Assembly: GCF_947501165.1 (NCBI RefSeq)
Contig: NZ_CANMUU010000004.1
Coordinates: forward strand, 1 to 64,000
DNA: 64,000 nt
Direction of reading: 5' to 3'
DNA from: an uncultured Allomuricauda sp.
GTDB taxonomy: Bacteria > Bacteroidota > Bacteroidia > Flavobacteriales > Flavobacteriaceae
Part shown: piece after piece, positions 16,698 to 26,170 of the stretch
Position numbering within the stretch: position 1 is the first letter of the stretch
Layout of the letters: each line of letters begins with the position of its first letter
Position numbers and translations under genes: made by a program
Notes under the pieces: generated by a model
What the model saw: only the letters and a program-made list of their open reading frames with translations
Databases searched by the model: none
Told to the model about the DNA's origin: nothing

Positions 16698-17951
16698 TTA
16701 AACGGTTTCGGTTTTAAGTTCTTCAACTTCGCCTGATACTTTTGGCAGTATTGTGGCATTCTTCAGTCGCTTCATTCTTCTTTTCACATTTCCTCTAACC
16801 ACATAATGGTCTATAGTTGGTGCGAATACATTCAATAAGAGAATTGCTAAGAAAACACCTTCTGGATATCCTGGATTGAAAACCCGAATCATTACTGACA
16901 TGAAACCAATCAAGAATCCATAAATCCATTTTCCTTTATTGGTTTGAGAACCAGTTACAGGGTCTGTTGCCATATATACAATTCCAAATGCCAATCCACC
17001 GACTAAAAGGTGTTGCCAGAATTCAAAACTCATTAATCCATAAAACTTGCTATATTCTGGTATCCATCCTGCTTGCACAACGCCATTGAAAATCAACCCC
17101 ATGGCTAGAGAGCCCAACACTGCGCTCAACATGATTCTCCATGAAGCAATCTTGGAGAAAATAAGGAACAAACCTCCAAGAAGAATCAAAAAAGTAGACG
17201 TTTCTCCTACTGAGCCCGGAATGAAACCGAAGAACATATCTGAAAGTGAATATGAAAAGTCTGAATTTCCCTGTGCCAAATACCCTAAAATGGTTTCTCC
17301 TGAAATGGCATCCGCCGTACCTGCGCGATCAACAGCACCATGCACCCATACTTTGTCTCCACTCATCCATGTGGGATAAGCAAAGAATAAGAAGGCACGA
17401 ATGGTTAAAGCGGGGTTTAGGATATTCATTCCTGTACCTCCGAAGACTTCCTTACCAATAACTACACCAAAGGCGACCGCAATCGCCAACATCCAAAGTG
17501 GGGTATCAACTGGAACAATTAATGGAACGAGCATTCCCGTGACCAAGTACCCTTCTTCCACTTCGTGGCCTTTGATTACCGCGAATACAAATTCAATAGC
17601 CAATCCTACACCGTATGAAACGATTACCAATGGCAAGATGGTAATTGCTCCCAACCAAAAGTTATCCCATGTAATGAAGTGCTCCATTACCGAGAAATTC
17701 TCTGGAAAACCATTAATGGCTGAATAATGTTGATAACCTGCATTGAACATACCGAAAAGTAAACAAGGCACCAAGGCCAAGATTACCGTATTCATAGTTC
17801 TCTTTAAGTCGTCTACCGCACGAACATGTCCTCCCGAATGGGTGGTTTCATTTGGTGAATACAAAAAGGTGTGTAAAGCATTGAATGCAGGGGCCATCTT
17901 TTTCCCCTGATACTTGAGCTTGGTTTGATGTAATGTTTCTTTCAATCCCAT
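16698..17951 (-). CDS. nqrB: Na+-translocating NADH:quinone reductase subunit B
   Basis: The main membrane subunit, 417 residues with about ten helices, carrying the sodium path and covalent FMN. The flavinylation site reads D214-A-I-S-G-E-T220 (TADAISGETILGYL). The residue before the acceptor threonine is Glu rather than the Ala of the usual S-G-A-T. Other family motifs are TGMLVPLIVPVDTP, GGTGMNILNPALTIRAFLFF, YMATDPVTGSQTNKGKWIYG and the FNPGYPEGVFLAILLLN region. It follows nqrA by 3 bases. Confidence 0.97.
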   Translation of the reverse strand: MGLKETLHQTKLKYQGKKMAPAFNALHTFLYSPNETTHSGGHVRAVDDLKRTMNTVILALVPCLLFGMFNAGYQHYSAINGFPENFSVMEHFITWDNFWLGAITILPLVIVSYGVGLAIEFVFAVIKGHEVEEGYLVTGMLVPLIVPVDTPLWMLAIAVAFGVVIGKEVFGGTGMNILNPALTIRAFLFFAYPTWMSGDKVWVHGAVDRAGTADAISGETILGYLAQGNSDFSYSLSDMFFGFIPGSVGETSTFLILLGGLFLIFSKIASWRIMLSAVLGSLAMGLIFNGVVQAGWIPEYSKFYGLMSFEFWQHLLVGGLAFGIVYMATDPVTGSQTNKGKWIYGFLIGFMSVMIRVFNPGYPEGVFLAILLLNVFAPTIDHYVVRGNVKRRMKRLKNATILPKVSGEVEELKTETV

Positions 17952-17954
17952 GTT

Positions 17955-19307
17955 TTATCCAATTTCTTGATGTAATAAATCCAATCCTTCCCTAATTATT
18001 TGTTGGTGTGGCTGTTTAGAAGTACAAATGAATTCTGTTAACGAGAAATCTTCAGGAGCTACTTCATAAAGACCCAAAAGCTCCATTTCATCCAAATCCT
18101 TTACCATGCATGCCTTCAACAATTGTAAAGGATATATATCCAAAGGAAATACTTCCTCATAACGACCTGTTACCACAAAAGCACGGTGTTCACCATTTGT
18201 ATTGGTATCCAAATCGTACTTTTTATTAGGCTGCATCCAAGAGAATGTAAGTGCCCGGGTAGAAGATATTTTATTGAATACGGGTTTGTTCCATCCAAAG
18301 AATTCGTAATCATCTCCTTCGGGTATGGCAGTTACCGTATTGTTGTAGAATCCAAGATATCCTTCAGGATGTGTTTTGTTACCCGTCAATACATCTCCAT
18401 TTATTAATCTGAACTTCTCATGGTTTACTCCACTGGCATACAAAAAAGTGGAAATCTCAGCTCCAATTTTTGTCGTATAGTATTTTGGTGATTTCACCAC
18501 AGAGCCTGCCAAAGCTATGGTTCTTTCTGCATTGAACTTTCCTGTAAGCAAAAGTTCACCAATAATGACCAAGTCTTGAGGAGAAAGAGTCCAAACTACC
18601 TCTCCCTTATTAACAGGGTCTATTTTATTGATTTGGGTTCCTACCAAACCAGACGGATGAGGACCGCTTACTTTGTGCAAAGTAATGCCTTCTATGTTGG
18701 CAAAAGGTGAATTACTTGACTTACCCACCGAAATGTGAATTTTTCCAGGAGTTAGCTTTCCCAACGCCGTAATGGCGGCCTGCAACTCTACTTCCTTGCC
18801 CTGCAGTGCAAAATCGGCATCAGCGGCCAAAGGAGCTGTAGCATAAGCTGATATAAAAATAGCTTTGGGATTAGACTCAGGGTTCGCTATAATGTCGTAA
18901 GGTCTTTGCTTTATAAAAGGCCACGCCCCAGATTTCAACAAGAAATCGCGCACTGCCCCGCCATCTACCGCATTTAAATCCAATATTTGATTTTCTGTGT
19001 ATTCTTGATTTTTATCTGCAAGAATCTTTAGGGTAAGAATCCTTCTTCGCGCTCCTCTTACAATTTCCACCAACTCTCCACTTACTGGAGAAACGAAAAG
19101 CATGTTTTCATTGGATTTGTTGTAAAAAAGTGGCTCTCCTGCTTTGATTTCGGCCCCCTGCTTCACCAGCATTTTTGGGGTAATACCATGAAAATCATCT
19201 AAGTTGAGAGCATACACGTTACTTGAAACGGCTTTGGAAAGAGTCTTTTCAGCTGCCCCGACAAGGTTGATGTTCAACCCTTTTTTAATCCGGATGTCTC
19301 TAGACAT
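17955..19307 (-). CDS. nqrA: Na+-translocating NADH:quinone reductase subunit A
   Basis: The soluble cytoplasmic subunit of Nqr that contacts the quinone site; first gene of the operon. The start is ATG 19307 (MSRDIRIKKGLNINLVG). The frame stays open to 19442, but those extra codons are not family-like and lie upstream of the candidate -7 box at 19340-19347. Family features are LFYNKSNENMLFVSPVSG in the barrel-sandwich region, KSGAWPFIKQRPYD, and LSPQDLVIIGELLLTGKF. The length from this start is 450 residues, as expected. Confidence 0.97.
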   Translation of the reverse strand: MSRDIRIKKGLNINLVGAAEKTLSKAVSSNVYALNLDDFHGITPKMLVKQGAEIKAGEPLFYNKSNENMLFVSPVSGELVEIVRGARRRILTLKILADKNQEYTENQILDLNAVDGGAVRDFLLKSGAWPFIKQRPYDIIANPESNPKAIFISAYATAPLAADADFALQGKEVELQAAITALGKLTPGKIHISVGKSSNSPFANIEGITLHKVSGPHPSGLVGTQINKIDPVNKGEVVWTLSPQDLVIIGELLLTGKFNAERTIALAGSVVKSPKYYTTKIGAEISTFLYASGVNHEKFRLINGDVLTGNKTHPEGYLGFYNNTVTAIPEGDDYEFFGWNKPVFNKISSTRALTFSWMQPNKKYDLDTNTNGEHRAFVVTGRYEEVFPLDIYPLQLLKACMVKDLDEMELLGLYEVAPEDFSLTEFICTSKQPHQQIIREGLDLLHQEIG

Positions 19308-19339
19308 ATGTTGTAGACCTTTTATTAAAAAATTGAACG

Positions 19340-19347
19340 CAAATTTA
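19340..19347 (-). promoter_or_regulatory. Candidate -7 box of the nqr operon (TAAATTTG)
   Basis: On the minus strand TAAATTTG matches TAnnTTTG and precedes the nqrA ATG by 32 bases. It supports the 19307 start. Confidence 0.5.
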
Positions 19348-19456
19348 GTATTAAAAGCATTGTTTTCATAATAAATATCCAGAAAAATGGGATTACAACG
19401 AGCTAAATTCGATAGGCATACTTTTTGTTTACCTTTACCCAAAAATGAAGCGATAA

Positions 19457-20701
19457 ATGGGTAATAGGCTTAAACAGATTGTATTGTTTTTTCTGGTATG
19501 TTCAGTTTCGGCTCAGGTTCAGGAAGAAGTCAATCCCCCATCCAACATAAAAACTATTATTTTCAAGGGTCCTACGGAGGATCAATTTCCCGTAGTCAAG
19601 CTAGGGGAACGCATAACCTTGGAGTTTGATGACTTGACTGCAAACGAGCAGGATTACTATTATAAAATTATCCATTGTGACTATGATTGGACACCATCTC
19701 AATTACTTAAATCACAGTATCTGGCGGGAATGGACAACCAACGCATTATAGATTACGAAAACAGCTATACGACCCTTCAGCCCTATTCCAATTACAGACT
19801 TACTATCCCCAATGAAAATATTAGACTTCGGGTAACTGGGAATTACGTATTGGAGATTTATAATATGGGTGGAGATTTGCAATTTTCAAGGAGGTTTGTA
19901 GTCTATAAGGATTTAGTTCAAGTTGGCGGAGTAGTGCGTCGTTCTAGGGATTTTAATTTTTTGAACGAAAAACAGGTGGTCCAGTTTTCAATCAATACTG
20001 CGGGCTTTCCGGTGGTGAATCCAAAAAAGGAAATCAAGGTCGCCATTATTCAAAATCATTTTTGGCCAACCGCGCTATATAACATAGCTCCTCAATTTAC
20101 CTTGGGCCAGGAATTGATATATCGATATGATAAAGAAACAAGCTTTTTTGGGGGTAATGAGTTTTTGAATTTTGACACCAAAGACCTAAGGACCACTAAT
20201 TTTGCCATATCTCGAATTGAATTAACCGATTTATACCACCACTATCTTTTTGAAAATATATTCAGGAACGACCAGGAGTATACTTTTTTCCCTGACATCA
20301 ATGGTGATTTTGTGGTGCGAACTCTTCAAGGCGATGATGTATCTCGAGAAGCGGAATACACCAAGGTTCATTTTAGCCTCCCTTATACCAATGAAATTGG
20401 TTTGGACAATGTGTACGTCATTGGAAAATTCAACAACTACACCATTGAGGAGGAAAATAAAATGACATTCAATGAGGAGGAAGGGAGAATGGAACTTGAG
20501 TTACCCATAAAACAGGGCTTTTATAATTACAAATATGTTATTGAACGTGAAGATGGCAGTATTGACCTTAATACTGTAAGTGGAAATTTTCACTTTACCG
20601 AAAACAACTATCTTGTTTTAGTATACTATCGTGATTTTGGAGAATTTTTCGACAGCATTATAGGCATAGGTTCAGTCAATTCAAGAAATATTACCAATTA
20701 A
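19457..20701 (+). CDS. Type IX secretion system plug protein (DUF5103)
   Basis: The 414-residue secreted protein has a signal peptide ending VSAQ (residue 20). It belongs by pattern to DUF5103: PPSNIKTIIFKGPTEDQFPVVKLGE, the YYKIIHCDYDWTPSQLLKSQYL segment, EIYNMGGDLQFSRRFVVY, and a C-terminal carbohydrate-binding-like beta domain (VYVIGKFNNYTIEEENKM, then GFYNYKYVI). This family includes the plug that closes the SprA translocon of T9SS. It is divergent from nqrA across 149 bases. An alternative is a paralogue of unknown role in the same family. Confidence 0.87.
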   Translation: MGNRLKQIVLFFLVCSVSAQVQEEVNPPSNIKTIIFKGPTEDQFPVVKLGERITLEFDDLTANEQDYYYKIIHCDYDWTPSQLLKSQYLAGMDNQRIIDYENSYTTLQPYSNYRLTIPNENIRLRVTGNYVLEIYNMGGDLQFSRRFVVYKDLVQVGGVVRRSRDFNFLNEKQVVQFSINTAGFPVVNPKKEIKVAIIQNHFWPTALYNIAPQFTLGQELIYRYDKETSFFGGNEFLNFDTKDLRTTNFAISRIELTDLYHHYLFENIFRNDQEYTFFPDINGDFVVRTLQGDDVSREAEYTKVHFSLPYTNEIGLDNVYVIGKFNNYTIEEENKMTFNEEEGRMELELPIKQGFYNYKYVIEREDGSIDLNTVSGNFHFTENNYLVLVYYRDFGEFFDSIIGIGSVNSRNITN

Positions 20702-20730
20702 ACTATCTTAGCCTTAAACATTGCAGCGCA

Positions 20731-21933
20731 GTGGATAACAAACCAAGCTTAATCAAAAAAGGGCGCTTTGAGCTAAAGTACCGCGGTGTAGAATGTCTTA
20801 ATTGTGGACATGAATTGGATGTCAGCGATAAATTCTGCCCAAACTGTTCGCAAATGAACAGTACAAAAAAGGTAACCCTAAAGGACTTCTTCGACGAGTT
20901 TTTCTCCAGTTTAGTGAACTATGATTCCAAGTTGCTCAAAACACTTTCTGCACTTTTAATCAGACCAGGAACCATCACTAAAGATTATATTAAAGGCAAA
21001 CGGATTTCTTACACCAATCCTTTTCGCTTTCTTTTGAGCTTGGCTTTTCTGTACTTTTTGATGTTTACCTACAATTCTACGTTTTCTGACTTTGACAGGC
21101 AGTTTAGCGGTTTTGATGAGAAAATAATAAATCAGGTACGGCCACTTTCCTATGCACTTGACTCAACTAACGTTTTTAATGACTCCATAGTCCTGAACGA
21201 AAATGCACAAGAGGCTTTGAAACAATTGGATTCGTTGGATAAGAACGAACTCAAAATAACTGAGACTTTACAAGGTTTGGATTCGATTACAAACTTCGAC
21301 CCAAAGAAATTCAAGGAAAACAATGACTCCCTAATTTTATCCGACCCTGCCAAGTATTTCAAATCCCTTCAAAAGGAAAATTCCACGATGGGCAGAACCA
21401 TGAAGAAAATGGATTTTTTCACTGTTGTTATTCGAAAAGATTCTATTTATTCTTTCAATGACGCTGTTGCAAAATATCAAATCGAAAATAGACGAAGTAA
21501 TCGAATGCCCTTTAATGCAGCAGCCAGTTTGCTTCGGGTGATTCAGGCTCCAGGTAGCTTTATCAACGCTACTATTGGAAAGCTACCTTTTGTGATATTT
21601 TTCTTCCTTCCCATCTTCACGGCGTTCATTTGGTTGGTGTACATCAGAAAAAAATATACCTACACCGATCATCTCATTTTTAGCTTCCACAACCAATCCT
21701 TATTATTTATCTTGCTCATCCTTAGCCTAATAATAGATACCATTTTTGGTACCGCAAGTGCAGGTTGGTTTTTGTTGATTTTTGGAATTTACCTGTACAA
21801 AGCCATGCGAAAATTTTATGGGCAAGGAAGATTTAAAACGATTGTTAAATACATCTTTCTGAATACGATTTTTGTCTTTTTGGCATTTTTCACAGCAATT
21901 TTATTGTTTGCAGGAAGCGCATTTGTTTATTAA
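20731..21933 (+). CDS. DUF3667 domain-containing membrane protein
   Basis: The 400-residue protein begins at GTG 20731. The N-terminus has a zinc ribbon, C-L-N-C at about residues 23-26 and C-P-N-C at about 37-40, followed by the conserved KTLSALLIRPGTITKDYIKGKR and YTNPFRFLLSLAFLY of DUF3667. Four to five membrane segments follow (about residues 95-115 and several between 285 and 400). A long polar loop with predicted helical or coiled regions lies between them (about 130-270). Function is unknown. It lies between the T9SS plug gene (29-base gap) and apaG (8-base gap). Confidence 0.82.
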   Translation: MDNKPSLIKKGRFELKYRGVECLNCGHELDVSDKFCPNCSQMNSTKKVTLKDFFDEFFSSLVNYDSKLLKTLSALLIRPGTITKDYIKGKRISYTNPFRFLLSLAFLYFLMFTYNSTFSDFDRQFSGFDEKIINQVRPLSYALDSTNVFNDSIVLNENAQEALKQLDSLDKNELKITETLQGLDSITNFDPKKFKENNDSLILSDPAKYFKSLQKENSTMGRTMKKMDFFTVVIRKDSIYSFNDAVAKYQIENRRSNRMPFNAAASLLRVIQAPGSFINATIGKLPFVIFFFLPIFTAFIWLVYIRKKYTYTDHLIFSFHNQSLLFILLILSLIIDTIFGTASAGWFLLIFGIYLYKAMRKFYGQGRFKTIVKYIFLNTIFVFLAFFTAILLFAGSAFVY

Positions 21934-21941
21934 CCAAGCCT

Positions 21942-22328
21942 ATGTTTACCCAAATTACCAAAGGAATAAAGGTCTCCGTGAAGACTAATTTTGAGGGAAC
22001 TTTTTTCAAAAATTACAAAGTACACTATGCATTCGGTTATACCGTAACCATTGAAAACCAGAGCAAATACCCTGTACAACTCTTAGCAAGACATTGGGAT
22101 ATTTATGACACTCTGAAAGAAATGGAAACAGTGGATGGCGAAGGTGTAATTGGCAGAAAACCGGTTATACAGCCTGGCAAATCGCACACCTACAGTTCGG
22201 GTTGTCTACTTGCCTCTCCCATTGGGGCCATGATGGGCTATTATCATATGGTGAATTTGGGTAATTCTGAAGATTTCGAAGTAGAGATTCCACTTTTCAA
22301 GTTTGCTGCGCCTTTTGCCATAAACTAG
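21942..22328 (+). CDS. apaG: ApaG domain protein
   Basis: The 128-residue protein matches ApaG over nearly its whole length: GIKVSVKTNFEG, YAFGYTVTIENQS, VQLLARHWDIYD, VDGEGVIGRKPVIQPGKSHTYSSG and GAMMGYYHMV. ApaG has a fibronectin type III-like fold. Loss in enterobacteria affects Co2+ resistance and Mg2+ efflux, but its molecular role is not settled. It follows the DUF3667 gene by 8 bases and probably shares its mRNA. Confidence 0.95.
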   Translation: MFTQITKGIKVSVKTNFEGTFFKNYKVHYAFGYTVTIENQSKYPVQLLARHWDIYDTLKEMETVDGEGVIGRKPVIQPGKSHTYSSGCLLASPIGAMMGYYHMVNLGNSEDFEVEIPLFKFAAPFAIN

Positions 22329-22362
22329 TTCTTTTTCGTTTTAGAATCGCCTCTCCTTTTAG

Positions 22363-22370
22363 TACATTTG
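22363..22370 (+). promoter_or_regulatory. Candidate -7 box of pruA (TACATTTG)
   Basis: TACATTTG matches TAnnTTTG and lies 31 bases upstream of the pruA ATG, after the apaG stop. Confidence 0.45.
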
Positions 22371-22401
22371 GTGACATTTTTAAAATTAAAATTTCACCAC
22401 C

Positions 22402-24030
22402 ATGGGAAAAGGTTTCTTTCAAGTTCCAACTGCATTTAATGAACCCGTAAAAAGCTACGCTCCTGGTACTCCAGAGCGTAAAAGCGTGCTTCAACAATAC
22501 AAGGATTACTATAATTCCAAGGTAGAAGTCCCACTGTACATTGGTTCTAAAGAAATTAAAACTGGGAACACAAAACCCATGTCACCTCCCCATGAACATC
22601 AACAAGAGGTAGGACACTACCATATTGCTGAGAAAAAACACATTGAGGAAGCCATTGCCAATGGGTTGGAGTCACGAGAAAAATGGGCCAATTTAAAATG
22701 GGAACAGCGCGCTGCTATTTTCCTTAAAGCAGCAGAGTTGATTGCCGGACCATATCGCGCAAAAATCAATGCCGCCACAATGATGGCACAATCCAAGACC
22801 ATTCATCAAGCAGAGATTGATGCCGCCTGTGAGCTCATTGACTTTTTAAGGTTCAATGTAGAATACATGTCTCAAATATATGCGGAACAACCGGACTCGT
22901 CAGATGGTATTTGGAACCGTGTGGAATATCGCCCACTGGAAGGATTCGTTTATGCTATTACTCCCTTCAACTTTACGGCCATTTCTGGAAATCTACCTGC
23001 AAGTGCCGCAATGATGGGCAATGTGGTTCTGTGGAAGCCCAGTGACAGCCAAGTGTATTCCGCAAAGGTCATCATGGATGTATTCCAAGAAGCTGGTTTG
23101 CCTGGAGGAGTAATCAATATGGTAATGGGTGACCCTGTGATGATTACCGAAACTGTACTTTCCAGTCCTGATTTTTCTGGTTTACATTTTACAGGTTCAA
23201 CCTTTGTCTTTAAAGAACTATGGAAACAAATTGGAACCAACATTCATACCTATAAAACTTACCCGAGAATTGTTGGAGAAACTGGGGGAAAGGATTTTAT
23301 AGTTGCACACCCTACAGCTAAACCTCAACAAGTAGCCACAGCCATAACACGAGGTGGATTTGAGTTCCAAGGTCAAAAATGTAGTGCCGCATCAAGAGTT
23401 TATTTGCCAAAATCTACTGCTGATGAGATTCTGGCATCGGTAAAAAAAGATATCGCATCTTTTAACAAACCAGGCTCTCCAGAAGACATGTCCAATTTTA
23501 TAACTGCCGTAATCCATGAAGGTTCATTTGACAAGTTGGCCAAGTACATTGATCAAGCTAAAGCAGATGCAAATGCAGAAATCATTGCTGGTGGTAATTA
23601 TGACAAATCAGTTGGATATTTTATAGAGCCAACCGTAATATTGACGACTGACCCAAAATATACTACGATGGAAACCGAACTGTTCGGACCTGTGGTCACT
23701 GTTTATGTCTATGAAGACGATAAGTGGGAAGAAACCCTTCAATTGGTGGACTCCACTTCGGAATATGCTTTGACCGGTGCAGTTATGAGCCAAGACCGCT
23801 ATGCCATTGAACAGGCCACACACATTTTACAGAATGCCGCAGGTAACTTTTACATCAATGACAAACCGACCGGCGCAGTGGTAGGTCAGCAACCTTTTGG
23901 AGGTGCAAGGGCGTCAGGAACGAACGATAAGGCAGGTTCGGCGCAGAACCTTTTGCGCTGGGTATCTCCGAGGTTGATTAAAGAGACTTTTGTTACCCCT
24001 GAGGATTACAGATATCCGTTTTTGGGGTAA
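22402..24030 (+). CDS. pruA: L-glutamate gamma-semialdehyde dehydrogenase (delta-1-pyrroline-5-carboxylate dehydrogenase)
   Basis: It oxidises glutamate semialdehyde, derived from proline, to glutamate with NAD+. The 542 residues form a stand-alone group 1 P5C dehydrogenase. Markers are YAITPFNFTAISGN, the nucleotide-binding LHFTGSTFVF, the general base E in RIVGETGGKDF, the catalytic cysteine in FEFQGQKCSAASR, and the C-terminal PFGGARASGTNDKAGS. No proline dehydrogenase gene is in the window. The GlxA-type regulator gene begins 12 bases downstream on the same strand. Confidence 0.96.
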   Translation: MGKGFFQVPTAFNEPVKSYAPGTPERKSVLQQYKDYYNSKVEVPLYIGSKEIKTGNTKPMSPPHEHQQEVGHYHIAEKKHIEEAIANGLESREKWANLKWEQRAAIFLKAAELIAGPYRAKINAATMMAQSKTIHQAEIDAACELIDFLRFNVEYMSQIYAEQPDSSDGIWNRVEYRPLEGFVYAITPFNFTAISGNLPASAAMMGNVVLWKPSDSQVYSAKVIMDVFQEAGLPGGVINMVMGDPVMITETVLSSPDFSGLHFTGSTFVFKELWKQIGTNIHTYKTYPRIVGETGGKDFIVAHPTAKPQQVATAITRGGFEFQGQKCSAASRVYLPKSTADEILASVKKDIASFNKPGSPEDMSNFITAVIHEGSFDKLAKYIDQAKADANAEIIAGGNYDKSVGYFIEPTVILTTDPKYTTMETELFGPVVTVYVYEDDKWEETLQLVDSTSEYALTGAVMSQDRYAIEQATHILQNAAGNFYINDKPTGAVVGQQPFGGARASGTNDKAGSAQNLLRWVSPRLIKETFVTPEDYRYPFLG

Positions 24031-24042
24031 AACTTAATTGGA

Positions 24043-24993
24043 ATGCGTGCTTTTTTCCTTATTCCTCCAGAGGTTCAATTATTGGATATAACGGGGCCTG
24101 CCCATTTGTTTTATGAAGCAAAGGAATATGGTGCTAATATTGAAACGCACTACTTGGCGATGGATCATTCTGCTGAAGAGAAATCCAGTGCAGGTTTGGT
24201 TTTGGGACAATTAAAATCCTTTTCAGATTTTACCCTCACCAATCATGATTTGATTTTTATACCAGGATTGGAATCCCATCTTTTTTTTGCACCCGACTTT
24301 ATGGAAAAGTATGCTTCTTTTTTTGAATGGTTGAAAGAGCAATTTAAAAATGGAGCGAAAACCTGTTCTGTCTGTACGGGAGCTTATATTTTAGGATATG
24401 CAGGGCTTTTGAATGACAAGGAATGCACCACACACTGGAAGTATTTTGAAGATTTTCAAAAGCGTTTTCCCCAAGCGAAGCTTTTACAAGACCGGTTACT
24501 CATAAAAGATGAAAACATCTACTCAAGCGCGGGAGTAGCATCCGGAATTGATCTTTCCCTGTTCATTTTGGAAGAACTGTTTGGTTCTGTGTTTGCCTCC
24601 AAAATCGCTAAGGAAGTAGTTATCTATCTTCGGCGTTCGCCAAGCGACCCGCAATTAAGTGTGTTTTTACAATATCGCAATCATATTGAAACGCGAATCC
24701 ATCAAGTTCAAGATATTCTAGCTCAAAACTTGGAAGACAAGTCAGCAATAGAGGATTTGGCTGAGAAAGTTCATATGAGTCCTAGAAATCTCACACGACT
24801 TTTCAAAAAAACAACAGGCACCACTATTGGGCACTATTTGGAAAAGCTACGGGTTGAAAAAGCCATACAATTGTTATCAAAAGGTGAAAAGGTAAGTGCT
24901 GTTTCAAACGCCTGTGGCTTGAAAAGTGCAAATCAGTTACGAACACTTCTTAAAAAACACATCGATTCCCTACCCTCGGAATTGGCCCTGTAA
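24043..24993 (+). CDS. GlxA-family transcriptional regulator (DJ-1/PfpI domain plus AraC HTH)
   Basis: The 316-residue protein has an N-terminal DJ-1/PfpI domain, about residues 1-190: FFLIPPEVQLLDITGPAHLF, the nucleophile-elbow-like CSVCTGAYILGYAGLL, and TTHWKYFEDF. A C-terminal AraC double helix-turn-helix follows, about 225-310: IEDLAEKVHMSPRNLTRLFK, then HYLEKLRVEKAIQLL. This architecture is the GlxA/FtrA type, regulators of amino-acid-derivative catabolism. Close linkage to pruA suggests it may respond to such a compound; that is inference. A secreted DJ-1-like gene lies just downstream. Confidence 0.92.
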   Translation: MRAFFLIPPEVQLLDITGPAHLFYEAKEYGANIETHYLAMDHSAEEKSSAGLVLGQLKSFSDFTLTNHDLIFIPGLESHLFFAPDFMEKYASFFEWLKEQFKNGAKTCSVCTGAYILGYAGLLNDKECTTHWKYFEDFQKRFPQAKLLQDRLLIKDENIYSSAGVASGIDLSLFILEELFGSVFASKIAKEVVIYLRRSPSDPQLSVFLQYRNHIETRIHQVQDILAQNLEDKSAIEDLAEKVHMSPRNLTRLFKKTTGTTIGHYLEKLRVEKAIQLLSKGEKVSAVSNACGLKSANQLRTLLKKHIDSLPSELAL

Positions 24994-25044
24994 CATGTCC
25001 TTATTCTGCGGTTGATTGTCCTTTACTATCAATCTTTTGGATTA

Positions 25045-25052
25045 TATGTTTG
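25045..25052 (+). promoter_or_regulatory. Candidate -7 box (TATGTTTG)
   Basis: TATGTTTG lies 19 bases before the preferred ATG at 25072. It supports that start over an in-frame upstream start at 25012. Confidence 0.45.
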
Positions 25053-25071
25053 TAGTTCAAAATCATCAAAA

Positions 25072-26109
25072 ATGAACAGAATCATTCAAATATCCATTTT
25101 CTTCCTATCAACGCTTTCCATTATGTCCCAGAACAGTGTTGTCCCTGCCTCGAAATATATTTGCCCTCCATGCAACAACTCATGTGACCAAGCTGAATAT
25201 GACAAACCCGGGGTATGCGAGCATTGTAATATGGTCTTGATTAAAAAAAGTGACTCAAAAACCATAGCATTTTACCTTCAGGATGGTGTGGAAGTACTTG
25301 ATTTTGCTGGACCTATGGAAGTATTTGCCTATGCTGGATACAAAGTATTCACTGTCTCCGCCACCAAAACCCCCATCACCTCACAAGGTATCTTAAAAGT
25401 GGTTCCTGATTACAGTATTAAAGATGCACCTAAAGCAGAAATTCTGGCTTTTTTTGGCGGCAATTCGAATGCGGCAGCCAATAACCCAGATGTAATACAG
25501 TGGGTAAAAAGCCAAAAGAATATACAGTATCATTTTTCCGTTTGTACCGGGGCTTTCATTTTAGCGGAAGCTGGCATTTTGGAAGGAAAAACCGCTACCA
25601 CTTTTCATAGTGCCTTAGATAACCTAGAAAGCTCATATCCCAATGTAGATGTCCGAAAAAATGTTCGATTTGTGGACAATGGCGAGGTTATAACCACGGC
25701 TGGCATCTCCGCCGGAATTGATGGGGCTTTACATCTTGTTGCCAAGCTTCAAGGTTTGAATGCGGCTAGAAGAACTGCCTACTACATGGAGTATGACAAC
25801 TGGAAACCTGGAGATGGTCTTATATTATCTGATGACAATCCATACCAAAATCAGATATCAATTTCCGATTTGGAGGCCTACATCGGCACATATCAATTTA
25901 CCAATAACAGTGAAATTGAAGTCACAGTGAATCCTCAAGATGGTACTCTTTATGCAATTTTTGACCAATTGGCTCATCCCCTATATCATGAAAATGGAGA
26001 TATTTTTTCAGATGAGACCAACAGTCCCGTTTACTTTAAACGAAATGATTCTGGAGAAATCATTGGCTACTCCAGAAATAAGGATGGGGAACTCTTTGAA
26101 AAGAGATAA
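25072..26109 (+). CDS. Secreted DJ-1/PfpI-family protein with N-terminal Cys-rich metal-binding-like motif
   Basis: From ATG 25072 the 345-residue protein has a signal peptide (IISIFFLSTLSIMSQ-like, residues 1-20). A short Cys cluster follows: CPPC...C...PGVCEHCNM (about 30-60), reminiscent of the heavy-metal-binding motif YxCPMHP...PGxCPKCGM. Next come a DJ-1/PfpI domain (DGVEVLDFAGPMEVFAYAGY, then SVCTGAFILAEAGILEG and TAGISAGIDGAL) and a C-terminal beta domain like DUF3471 (LEAYIGTYQFTNNSEIEV). It is adjacent to the GlxA-type regulator, which shares the DJ-1 fold. Substrate and activity are unknown. Confidence 0.85.
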   Translation: MNRIIQISIFFLSTLSIMSQNSVVPASKYICPPCNNSCDQAEYDKPGVCEHCNMVLIKKSDSKTIAFYLQDGVEVLDFAGPMEVFAYAGYKVFTVSATKTPITSQGILKVVPDYSIKDAPKAEILAFFGGNSNAAANNPDVIQWVKSQKNIQYHFSVCTGAFILAEAGILEGKTATTFHSALDNLESSYPNVDVRKNVRFVDNGEVITTAGISAGIDGALHLVAKLQGLNAARRTAYYMEYDNWKPGDGLILSDDNPYQNQISISDLEAYIGTYQFTNNSEIEVTVNPQDGTLYAIFDQLAHPLYHENGDIFSDETNSPVYFKRNDSGEIIGYSRNKDGELFEKR

Positions 26110-26170
26110 ATAATAAAGAAAGCTAGGCAACCATTGTTTTTATGTAACATCTTAGAAGAAACCAAAAACA

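Noticed and set aside
19308-19442. 45-codon N-terminal extension of nqrA
   Set aside because: Not family-like and contains the candidate promoter; ATG 19307 fits NqrA.
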